Positions 7,390 to 12,975 of a stretch of DNA of 12,975 nt are shown in pieces. A program made the position numbers and the translations under genes. Positions within the stretch are counted from its first letter, which is position 1. The number at the start of each line of letters is the position of its first letter. The stretch is from contig JBBAOE010000048.1 of the NCBI GenBank assembly GCA_040401595.1, positions 1-12,975 of the forward strand, written 5' to 3'. Source of the DNA: RFPW01 sp040401595 (GTDB taxonomy: Bacteria > Pseudomonadota > Gammaproteobacteria > Burkholderiales > Burkholderiaceae_E). Below the pieces are notes generated by a model that saw only the letters and a list, made by a program, of their open reading frames with translations, was not told the DNA's origin and did no database searches.

Positions 7390-8130
7390 TCAGGCGCGCA
7401 AAATCAATCTGCGTCCTCCATCAAACTGGCTTAACCAATAGTTTCCCCGAAATTCTTCAATTCTGACCACGCCACGTGCATTGGGCGCGTGGACAAAGCG
7501 TCGCGGTGCGATCATCAGGCCCACATGAGAGGCCCGGCTGCCAGCGGTTGAGAAAAAGATCAGATCAGCAGGTAGGAGAGCGTCCCGGTCAATTTCCTGT
7601 CCGATCCGAAACTGCTCCCGGGCTGATCCCGGCAAGCGCCACTGCAGGGATTCGGCAAACACGTGGCGGATCAGTCCACTGCAATCAAATCCGCTGTCCG
7701 CCCGTGAACCGCCCCAGCGATAAGGAGCACCAACCAGCAGCAGCGCTTGCGCTACCAGTTCACGCGCTGCCGCATCTGGGGTGAGTGTGGCGGGGAGTGG
7801 AGCAAAATGCGCCAGATTGCCAGGCGCGGACTCGGATCCCGTCGTTGCGCTTGGGCCGGGTTGTGGCTTCGTCCCCGCCGGGGCCGACGGTGGCGCTGAG
7901 GCGCACCCCGCCAGCAGACTTGCGAGTCCGACCGTGGCGAGCGCCCCAAGGCTGGCGATTCCGTGCCCTGCGAAGACACGCCTCGAGGTCGAGATTGATC
8001 GCCGCGCTTGTGCCGGGGTTGCTGCTGAGGTTGCGGACAGAGTCGACGCGGATTCACTGGCCCGCCAACCGGTCAGGCCGCAGGGAAGGGCCACGGCCGA
8101 GGCCGGCGGGACCAGCAGATGCAGATTCAA
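7390..8130 (-). CDS. NlpC/P60 family peptidase, probable Tat-exported lipoprotein
   Basis: Cell-wall cysteine peptidase of the NlpC/P60 family, which cuts peptide stems of peptidoglycan, usually between D-Glu and mPDA/lysine-type residues. The catalytic domain occupies about residues 122-246: YRWGGSRADSGFDCSG holds the nucleophile C150, SHVGLMI holds H202, and RFVHAPN holds H214. The N-terminus is unusual: a basic region with SRRVFAG (R50, R51), a hydrophobic stretch, then the lipobox LLAGC with C76, followed by a Pro/Ala-rich linker. That combination suggests a lipoprotein exported through the twin-arginine pathway. The start is uncertain: the first available codon is TTG at 8130 without a visible ribosome site, and a GTG at 8094 is the only other candidate before the RR motif (238 or fewer residues result; 234 from that GTG). 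It lies 19 bp after the carbonic anhydrase-like gene, so co-transcription is likely. Confidence 0.87.
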   Translation of the reverse strand: MNLHLLVPPASAVALPCGLTGWRASESASTLSATSAATPAQARRSISTSRRVFAGHGIASLGALATVGLASLLAGCASAPPSAPAGTKPQPGPSATTGSESAPGNLAHFAPLPATLTPDAAARELVAQALLLVGAPYRWGGSRADSGFDCSGLIRHVFAESLQWRLPGSAREQFRIGQEIDRDALLPADLIFFSTAGSRASHVGLMIAPRRFVHAPNARGVVRIEEFRGNYWLSQFDGGRRLILRA

Positions 8131-8149
8131 CGCCCGAAGGAAACCGGTA

Positions 8150-8704
8150 TCAGGAGAACATCTCCACGGCGCCGTCCAGGCCCATCAGGCCCAGTTCCAC
8201 TTTCAAACTTGGATGACGCTTGTTCACTTCCTTGCCAAATGCGACCAGCGCTTCCCGGTGGGTTTGGGTTTCGATGGCCCGGTTGGCGACCTTGTCGGCG
8301 CCGTAGGCGATTTTCGCCGCGCCGCAATCCCGGTGATTCATCGCAATGACTTTGGGGATGTGATGCAGTTGAATCGAGGCCGCCAGGTTTTGCCAATAGG
8401 TCTCGTGCCAGTCTTTGAACGCTGGTGCAACTGCACCAATCGATGCGCCGGCAAAATTAAACTGGCTGTATTTGCCAACCATCCCACGCCCTTTCATGTA
8501 CTCAAACGTGGGTTGCGGGAAGCGCGGATCGATGCACGCCAGTAGCATCGCATCGTAATTGCCCGACGCTGCCAATGCCATGGACGGGAGCGCTTGTGCA
8601 ATCCCGACGACCGATGCAGTCTGCAGGAAGCGGCGGCGCGAAAAGGATGAGCCTAGAAGATCCGCACAGCAGGAGCAGCCCGCTACAGGTCGCAGAGATT
8701 TCAT
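8150..8704 (-). CDS. Tat-exported beta-class carbonic anhydrase-like protein
   Basis: A 184-residue exported protein with the zinc signature of beta-carbonic anhydrases, which interconvert CO2 and bicarbonate. Zinc ligands are C57 in CIDPR and H124/C127 in HRDCGAAK; the D59/R61 dyad is present. A strong twin-arginine signal covers residues 20-46 (SFSRRRFLQTASVVGIA, then a PSMALAA-type cleavage site), placing the mature protein in the periplasm. An extra Cys cluster, CSCC (10-13), precedes the RR motif inside the signal region. The mature part is only about 138 residues, shorter than typical beta-carbonic anhydrases, so the dimer core may be reduced and activity should not be assumed. The ATG has a good ribosome site, AAGGAA, five bases upstream. 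It lies 51 bp after the flavin reductase-like gene and 19 bp before the NlpC/P60 gene. Confidence 0.83.
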   Translation of the reverse strand: MKSLRPVAGCSCCADLLGSSFSRRRFLQTASVVGIAQALPSMALAASGNYDAMLLACIDPRFPQPTFEYMKGRGMVGKYSQFNFAGASIGAVAPAFKDWHETYWQNLAASIQLHHIPKVIAMNHRDCGAAKIAYGADKVANRAIETQTHREALVAFGKEVNKRHPSLKVELGLMGLDGAVEMFS

Positions 8705-8745
8705 GAAAATTCCTTGAGTAATGGTGAAGCCTTCTAGGCCGGCAT

Positions 8746-8754
8746 TTTATGACA
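8746..8754 (-). promoter_or_regulatory. Weak extended -10-like element upstream of the carbonic anhydrase-like gene
   Basis: On the minus strand TGTCATAAA (TG-n-CATAAA) lies about 42 bp before the carbonic anhydrase-like start, resembling an extended -10 box, with no good -35. It could be an internal promoter in the gene cluster, or chance in an AT-richer gap. Confidence 0.2.
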
Positions 8755-8755
8755 G

Positions 8756-9394
8756 TTACTGCGGACGGTATATCTTAAACAGTTGTTCCGGACCAATCTT
8801 GAAATAATCCGCCGGTCCGCCCCCACGCACAATATGCTGCGCGTTCGCCGTATCGTAGGCGCCATTGATCAGCAGTCGTCGGTCAATGTGAACGCCAACC
8901 ACCTCGCCAAAGGTCACGAAGGTCGAAATCGGTTCATGCGCGGCGGTCTGTAACTGGACGATCTGGGTCAGGCGGCACTCAAACGCCACTGGACTTTCCA
9001 GAACCCGCGGGACTTGCAATAACCGGCTCGGTGCAGGGGTCAGTCCAGCCAACTCGAACTCATTGACCTCGGCTGCCACCGCCGCACTGGTTTGATTCAT
9101 CGCATGCGCCAGCGGGAATGTGACCAGATTCCAGACAAATTCGCCGGTTTCTTCAATGTTTCGTAATGAATCTTTGCGCCCGACGCTCGAAAATCCAACG
9201 ATGGGTGGAATGTAATTGAACCCATTGAAAAAACTATACGGTGCCAGATTCAAAATCCCAGCCGCACTTCGCGTTGAGACCCACCCGATCGGGCGGGGTG
9301 CGACGATCGCGTTGAACGGGTCGTGAGCTAGCCCGTGGCCCTGAGCGGGCTCATAGAAGTGAATATCGGCTGGATCGAGGTTCGGGGTTGTCAT
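8756..9394 (-). CDS. Flavin reductase-like, FMN-binding protein
   Basis: A 212-residue soluble protein of the flavin reductase-like split-barrel family (DIM6/NTAB type), members of which bind FMN and reduce flavin with NAD(P)H or act on related substrates. Family marks are NAIVAPRPIGWVST (28-41), NLAPYSFFNGFNYIPPIVGFSS (49-70, FMN-contact region) and KDSLRNIEETGEFVWNLV (74-91). The length is standard and there is no export signal, so it acts in the cytoplasm, unlike its three cluster neighbours. No partner monooxygenase is encoded nearby, so its electron acceptor is unknown. The ATG at 9394 has only a weak GGA-type ribosome site. It sits 53 bp after the S1/P1 nuclease gene and 51 bp before the carbonic anhydrase-like gene. 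Confidence 0.9.
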   Translation of the reverse strand: MTTPNLDPADIHFYEPAQGHGLAHDPFNAIVAPRPIGWVSTRSAAGILNLAPYSFFNGFNYIPPIVGFSSVGRKDSLRNIEETGEFVWNLVTFPLAHAMNQTSAAVAAEVNEFELAGLTPAPSRLLQVPRVLESPVAFECRLTQIVQLQTAAHEPISTFVTFGEVVGVHIDRRLLINGAYDTANAQHIVRGGGPADYFKIGPEQLFKIYRPQ

Positions 9395-9447
9395 GGTTTC
9401 CGCTGAAAGGTGCTGACGATATAGGGGCGTGGTGAATGGGGTCTGGG

Positions 9448-10245
9448 TTAATCCAGAATCCGGTTCAGCAACTCGGCCAACCGCCGGGACGCCAGGATGA
9501 GTCGGTTTCGGGCGACTTGCTGCGCGCGTTCGGCGTAATCCGGTTCGAGTTTGCGGCGATCGGGATAGAACCAGTGTTCTTCAACAATCCGGCAGGATTC
9601 TTCCGCCCAGCGGGCCGGGTCTGTTACCCCCCGCACCGCTGCAGCAACTGGCCCCCTGACGGTGGTTGCTATTTCGTGGGTCAGCGATGCCACGCCGCCT
9701 GGCCAGTTGACCAGCAATGCCGTGTCCCAGAGGGCGTGCAGGTTGGTCCCTCGGCCGTAGGCTTGGAGCTGAAAGGTATTGCCGCCGCGATCTTCAGCAA
9801 AACCTGCATGCAGGGGTTGATGGATATCGCCCACGAAGTGGACCAGGTACTTCAAAGCCTTCAGGCGGTCCAGCTCGGCCGCACGCGAGCTCAGGATAGC
9901 CGCTTGGCGGTCGATCGCCGCGACCACGCATTGGCCTTGAGCGCAGTCGCGTGCCGGGTCATAGCGGCAGTTTTGATCGCGTGCCAGGTTGACGTAGTGC
10001 CAGGATGCGTCGGCCGACGTGCGATGCTCGTCTGCCCAATTGGCAATCGAGCCGAGGGTCGCACCCGGTTCGAGGCTCAGGAGACGCCCGACTTCGGCAC
10101 GCGCGTTGGGGCTCAATTGACTTTGGGCAAACTCACCGATCAGGCGATGGCCGTCGACCCCCCAGGCCCAGGCTATTGGCGCCAGGCTCAGTCCGCTCAG
10201 TGCGAGCAGCAGGGTCAACCCAAATTGCAGTTGACGAGAACGCAT
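9448..10245 (-). CDS. S1/P1 family zinc-dependent nuclease, secreted
   Basis: A 265-residue exported nuclease of the S1/P1 family, which degrades single-stranded DNA/RNA and removes 3'-phosphates using three zinc ions. A Sec signal peptide (MRSR, hydrophobic core, then IAWA) should be cut after A27, leaving W28 as the mature N-terminus, as the fold requires because the N-terminal Trp itself binds zinc. All nine family ligands can be assigned: W28, H33 (WGVDGH), D72 (NWADEHR), H83 (WHYVNL), H136 and D140 (HFVGDIHQPLH), H146, H170 and D174 (NLHALWD). Several cysteines (C93, C101, C106, C218) may form periplasmic disulfides. The ATG has AAGG nine bases upstream. It is the first gene of the minus-strand group and is divergent from the molybdenum hydroxylase gene, so the promoter should lie in 10246-10485. 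Likely role: nucleic acid scavenging in the periplasm or outside the cell. Confidence 0.93.
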   Translation of the reverse strand: MRSRQLQFGLTLLLALSGLSLAPIAWAWGVDGHRLIGEFAQSQLSPNARAEVGRLLSLEPGATLGSIANWADEHRTSADASWHYVNLARDQNCRYDPARDCAQGQCVVAAIDRQAAILSSRAAELDRLKALKYLVHFVGDIHQPLHAGFAEDRGGNTFQLQAYGRGTNLHALWDTALLVNWPGGVASLTHEIATTVRGPVAAAVRGVTDPARWAEESCRIVEEHWFYPDRRKLEPDYAERAQQVARNRLILASRRLAELLNRILD

Positions 10246-10485
10246 CGACGTTGGCCTTATTCAATGTAAAGCGGTCAGGAATTCCCGGGTCGCAGATACG
10301 GCGGGGCGGGCAGGGGGCTCGCAACCTCCGGGTGCGGCTGTCTGAAAATCCCCGAGATGTTGGCACAAGCTCGCTTACCATTCGCACATTGTTCGAATTT
10401 TCGGTTCGTTGACTCCGATCGGAAGTCAGCCAAGCTGGATTTTCCCGTTTACTCACCCTTACTCCTTCAGGTGGATGGTCCGGAT
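10246..10485. promoter_or_regulatory. Divergent intergenic region between the nuclease and molybdenum hydroxylase genes
   Basis: This 240-bp region must hold the promoters for both divergent genes. It becomes AT-richer around 10385-10405. TTGACT (10409-10414) matches a -35 box, but no good -10 follows at 16-18 bp, so I do not name a promoter. AGGTGGA (10469-10475) is the probable ribosome site for the gene starting at 10486. Confidence 0.5.
10411..10427. promoter_or_regulatory. Palindromic candidate operator upstream of the molybdenum hydroxylase gene
   Basis: GAC-TCCGATCGGA-A-GTC contains a perfect 10-bp palindrome (10414-10423) extended by a GAC/GTC pair with one bulged base. It overlaps a TTGACT -35-like box and lies about 60 bp before the start codon, a fitting place for a regulator to bind. 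No regulator family is recognised. Confidence 0.4.
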
Positions 10486-12828
10486 ATGAACACACCCCAC
10501 GAACTGGGCTTGGAATCGCTTCGATTTGGCAGCAGCACGACGGTTCGGCGTATTGAAGACTTCGCATTGTTACGGGGAGAAGGTGAATTTACCGATGATC
10601 TGCAGCGCGACGGGCTGGCTCATCTGGTTTTTCTTCGCTCCCCCTACGCCCACGCCGATATTGTCGGCATCGATTCTCAGGCGGCACGGACCATCCCGGG
10701 CGTTCTGGCGATCTACACCGGAGCCGATCTGGTGGCCGCTGGGGTCAAGCCTCTACCGGCACCCCCCCCTCACTTTTTGCGTCCGGATGGTTCTGCCGCT
10801 GCCAGCGCGCCGCGCCGCGGGCTGGCCTACGAACGGGTGCGCTTTGCGGGTGAGGCGGTGGCTGCGGTCGTCGCGCAGAGCCGACAGGCTGCCGTTGACG
10901 CCGCCGAGGCGATCGAAGTGACCTATGAGGTCCTGCCTGCGGTGACGGACGTGCAGGCGGCGACTGCGGCGGGTGCCCCGACCCTCTGGGAGAAGGCGCC
11001 GGACAATATTGTTGCGCAGGCCCGAACGGGCGATGCTGCGGCCACCGAGGCTGCGTTTGCCGTCGCCCACCATGTGGTTGAACTGCAGATTCGCAACCAG
11101 CGCCTCGCGCCTGCATCGATTGAGCCGCGCGTCGTCATGGCAGAGCTCGAGTCAGGGTCTGGGAGGCTCCTGGTCACGCTGTCCAGCCAGATGCCGACCG
11201 CCGTGCGTGACAATCTCGCCAACGCACTGCCTGGATTGGACAAGGAACAGGTTCGGGTCCGCGTTCATGACGTGGGCGGCGGTTTTGGCATGAAGACCGG
11301 GATCTATCCGGAAGACCTCGCGGTCGCATTTGCTGCCCGAGATCTCAAGGTGCCCGTGCGCTGGCAGGCACAGCGTCTGGAGGAGTTCATGACCGCGGTG
11401 CACGGCCGTGGCTTCGACACCTTGGCAGCCTTGGCGCTGGATGAGAGCGGCCGGATTCTGGCCATGCGCCAGCGCACCTTGGCGAACGCCGGGGCTTACG
11501 CAACACCAACCGCATGCATCATCCCGCTCGTCCTGGTGCCGTTCGTCTCCACCAGCGTTTATGACGTCCCTGCGATGGATCTGCTCAACATCTCGGTCAT
11601 GACGAATACGAGTCCGATGGGGGCATATCGGGGCGCTGGCCGGCCCGAGGCGATCTACGTCATGGAACGCCTGATGGATGCTGCGGCCCTCCAACTGGGC
11701 ATCGACCCGGTGGAATTGCGGCGGCGCAATCTCATCGCGCCCGGACAGATGCCGTATCGCACCCTGGCGGGGCAGGTGTACGACACCGGAGAATTCGAGA
11801 AAATGCTCGATCAGGCACTGGAGCTCGGGCAGTGGGATGGGTATGCAGCCCGCGAAGCCGCAACGCGGGCTGCGGGTCGACTGCGTGGTCGCAGCGTGGC
11901 CACATTTCTCGAATGGACCGGGGGCGGTGCGCTGACGGAATCCGTGAAAATCGAGGTGCGTGGGGACCATGTGATTGAGCTGACCTCGGCCACGCAGGCG
12001 ATGGGTCAGGGCATTGTCACGAGTTATGCCCAACTGGCCGCCGAGGTGTTTGGTGTGTCGATTGAATCCATCCGGATCGTTCAGGGTGATACCGATCGAG
12101 CCAACGGGTTTGGCAGTGCAGGCAGCCGGTCCGCGTTCACCGGCGGCGGGGCCGTGCATGTCGCAAGCGAGCGTACGGTGGAACACGCGAAAGCGCTGGC
12201 TGCCGAAGCGCTCGAAGTGTCGGAGAGCGACCTCGACTATCACGGCGGTCAATTCACGGTCATTGGAACGGATCTGAAGATCGGATTGTTTGAACTCGCG
12301 GCCCGGCAACCCGAGGCCAGGATCCTCGCCTCGGGAGAAACAACTGCCGGGGGACCGAGCTGGCCCAACGCCTGTCATGTGTGCGAGGTCGAGATCGACC
12401 CGGAAACTGGTGCTGTGGCGGTCGTTGCTTACAGTAGCGTTAACGATATCGGTCGGGTGATCAACGCGCAGATCGTGGAAGGTCAGATCGACGGCGGTGT
12501 GGTCCAGGGGATTGGCCAGGCCTTGTGCGAGCAGGTCGTCTATGACGAAGCCGGACAGTTGCTGACCGCAAGTTTCATGGACTATGCGCTGCCCCGGGCC
12601 GACGTGCAGGCCCAGCCGCGAACCGCTTTTGACCCTTCCGTGCCTTGCGCGACCAATGTGTTGGGTGTGAAGGGCGTGGGTGAACTCGGAACCATCGGGG
12701 CCACACCCGCAGTCGTGAATGCCGTGCTCAATGCCCTGATCACGGCCGGTGTCCCGCAAAGTGTTGCGCTGAGTCTGCAAATGCCGCTGACGAGCGAGCG
12801 GATATGGCAGGCACTGCAAATGGCGTGA
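10486..12828 (+). CDS. Xanthine dehydrogenase/CO dehydrogenase-family molybdopterin-binding large subunit
   Basis: Catalytic molybdenum-cofactor subunit of a molybdenum hydroxylase, 780 residues, the normal size for CoxL/aldehyde dehydrogenase large subunits. The N-terminal a/b hammerhead domain (about 20-140) includes LRSPYAHADIVGID and PGVLAIYTGADL. The Moco-binding part shows VGGGFGMKTG (263-272), PMGAYRGAGRPEA with the active-site loop AYRGAGR (380-386), AMGQGIVTSYAQLAAEVFGV, and GVKGVGELG with the presumed catalytic glutamate E733. AYRGAGR is the loop of 'form II' and aldehyde/xanthine-type enzymes, not the AYXCSFR of true CO dehydrogenase, so CO oxidation is unlikely; the real substrate is unknown. 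ATG 10486 is chosen for its ribosome site AGGTGGA and family-like start; an in-frame ATG at 10357 would add 43 atypical residues from the intergenic region. FAD and iron-sulfur partner genes are not adjacent in the window. Confidence 0.92.
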   Translation: MNTPHELGLESLRFGSSTTVRRIEDFALLRGEGEFTDDLQRDGLAHLVFLRSPYAHADIVGIDSQAARTIPGVLAIYTGADLVAAGVKPLPAPPPHFLRPDGSAAASAPRRGLAYERVRFAGEAVAAVVAQSRQAAVDAAEAIEVTYEVLPAVTDVQAATAAGAPTLWEKAPDNIVAQARTGDAAATEAAFAVAHHVVELQIRNQRLAPASIEPRVVMAELESGSGRLLVTLSSQMPTAVRDNLANALPGLDKEQVRVRVHDVGGGFGMKTGIYPEDLAVAFAARDLKVPVRWQAQRLEEFMTAVHGRGFDTLAALALDESGRILAMRQRTLANAGAYATPTACIIPLVLVPFVSTSVYDVPAMDLLNISVMTNTSPMGAYRGAGRPEAIYVMERLMDAAALQLGIDPVELRRRNLIAPGQMPYRTLAGQVYDTGEFEKMLDQALELGQWDGYAAREAATRAAGRLRGRSVATFLEWTGGGALTESVKIEVRGDHVIELTSATQAMGQGIVTSYAQLAAEVFGVSIESIRIVQGDTDRANGFGSAGSRSAFTGGGAVHVASERTVEHAKALAAEALEVSESDLDYHGGQFTVIGTDLKIGLFELAARQPEARILASGETTAGGPSWPNACHVCEVEIDPETGAVAVVAYSSVNDIGRVINAQIVEGQIDGGVVQGIGQALCEQVVYDEAGQLLTASFMDYALPRADVQAQPRTAFDPSVPCATNVLGVKGVGELGTIGATPAVVNAVLNALITAGVPQSVALSLQMPLTSERIWQALQMA

Positions 12829-12836
12829 GGTAACAT

Positions 12837-12891
12837 TTCCATCGAAGGACCTTGGTTTAAACCGGCCTGGAAAGCCGGTTCCCTGATGGAA
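12837..12891. repeat. Nested inverted repeats between two plus-strand genes
   Basis: An outer perfect pair TTCCATC (12837-12843) and GATGGAA (12885-12891) encloses an inner hairpin AACCGGC (12860-12866) / GCCGGTT (12874-12880) with the 7-base loop CTGGAAA. The element fills most of the 74-bp gap and ends 11 bp before the next start codon. The absence of a T-run argues against a classical intrinsic terminator; a structured 5' leader or processing site is possible. Confidence 0.6.
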
Positions 12892-12902
12892 GCGAGATTG
12901 AG

Positions 12903-12975
12903 ATGGCAGAAGAAAACGCCCCTCCACCGAAACAGATGTCACTGGCCGAGGCGCTCAAAGAGGGCGCCAAGGGGC
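12903..12975 (+). CDS. Start of an unrecognised protein, 3' partial
   Basis: An ATG at 12903 opens a frame that runs to the window edge, 24 complete codons: MAEENAPPPKQMSLAEALKEGAKG. The composition (acidic, then Pro, then a basic helix) is that of a soluble cytoplasmic protein with no signal peptide. It does not resemble the beginning of a FAD-binding (CoxM) or 2Fe-2S (CoxS) subunit, although so short a piece cannot exclude much. Ribosome-site evidence is weak: GGAA at 12888-12891 is 11 bases upstream. Confidence 0.55.
   Translation, partial: MAEENAPPPKQMSLAEALKEGAKG

Noticed and set aside
7785..8545. Plus-strand open frames opposite the NlpC/P60 and carbonic anhydrase-like genes
   Set aside because: The minus strand carries the catalytic and zinc motifs and signal peptides; the plus-strand frames show no domain.
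10357..10485. N-terminal extension of the molybdenum hydroxylase from an upstream ATG
   Set aside because: The extra 43 residues do not resemble the family N-terminus, and the ATG at 10486 has a better ribosome site and length.
11617..11643. Aerobic CO dehydrogenase (form I CoxL)
   Set aside because: The active-site loop reads AYRGAGR, lacking the cysteine of the AYXCSFR loop that defines true CO dehydrogenase.
11152..12942. Long open frame antisense to the molybdenum hydroxylase gene (596 codons)
   Set aside because: It lies opposite a gene with clear family motifs; its sequence is rich in His/Arg/Gln/Gly as expected for the reverse complement of a high-GC gene, and it has no recognisable domain.
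1..12975. Defence island, mobile element, CRISPR or biosynthetic cluster
   Set aside because: No transposase, integrase, direct-repeat array, defence-type domain or biosynthetic enzyme set is visible; composition looks even across the window.

Overview
The window looks like chromosomal DNA of a GC-rich Gram-negative proteobacterium, most likely a betaproteobacterium. The grounds are an RND-type tripartite efflux pump (needs an outer membrane), a DnaQ-type epsilon subunit with a proteobacterial clamp-binding motif, a protein I recognise as DUF2863 (a family I associate with Betaproteobacteria), and Tat- and Sec-exported periplasmic proteins. The taxonomic call is inference. I see no rRNA, tRNA, CRISPR array, phage gene or insertion sequence.

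Left block (1-6183, + strand), four tightly packed genes: a periplasmic adaptor cut off by the window edge and beginning with an 18-glycine tract; its RND permease 10 bp later; a DnaQ-family 3'-5' exonuclease 4 bp after the permease; and a DUF2863 protein 27 bp after that. The spacing suggests one transcript joining drug efflux with a replication/proofreading gene.

Middle block (6298-10245, - strand), five genes read right to left: a Sec-exported S1/P1 nuclease with all nine zinc ligands; a cytoplasmic flavin reductase-like FMN protein; a Tat-exported beta-carbonic-anhydrase-like protein; an NlpC/P60 cell-wall peptidase with both a twin-arginine motif and a lipobox; and, after a 216 bp gap, a protein of unknown function with a long Ala/Pro-rich tail. 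The first four are 19-53 bp apart and may form an operon. Three of them act outside the cytoplasm, so it looks like an envelope/periplasm-directed group, but no single pathway ties them together.

Right block (10486-12975, + strand), divergent from the nuclease: a molybdopterin-binding large subunit of the xanthine dehydrogenase/CO dehydrogenase family, carrying the AYRGAGR loop rather than the CO-dehydrogenase AYXCSFR loop. The FAD and 2Fe-2S partner subunits are not beside it in this window. A nested inverted repeat lies in the 74 bp before the next, truncated gene, which I do not recognise.

I do not see a convincing new multi-gene system. The points most worth a second look are the unknown tailed protein, the two adjacent Tat substrates (a minimal carbonic anhydrase-like protein and an NlpC/P60 lipoprotein), the missing partners of the molybdenum subunit, and the nested inverted repeat near the right edge.
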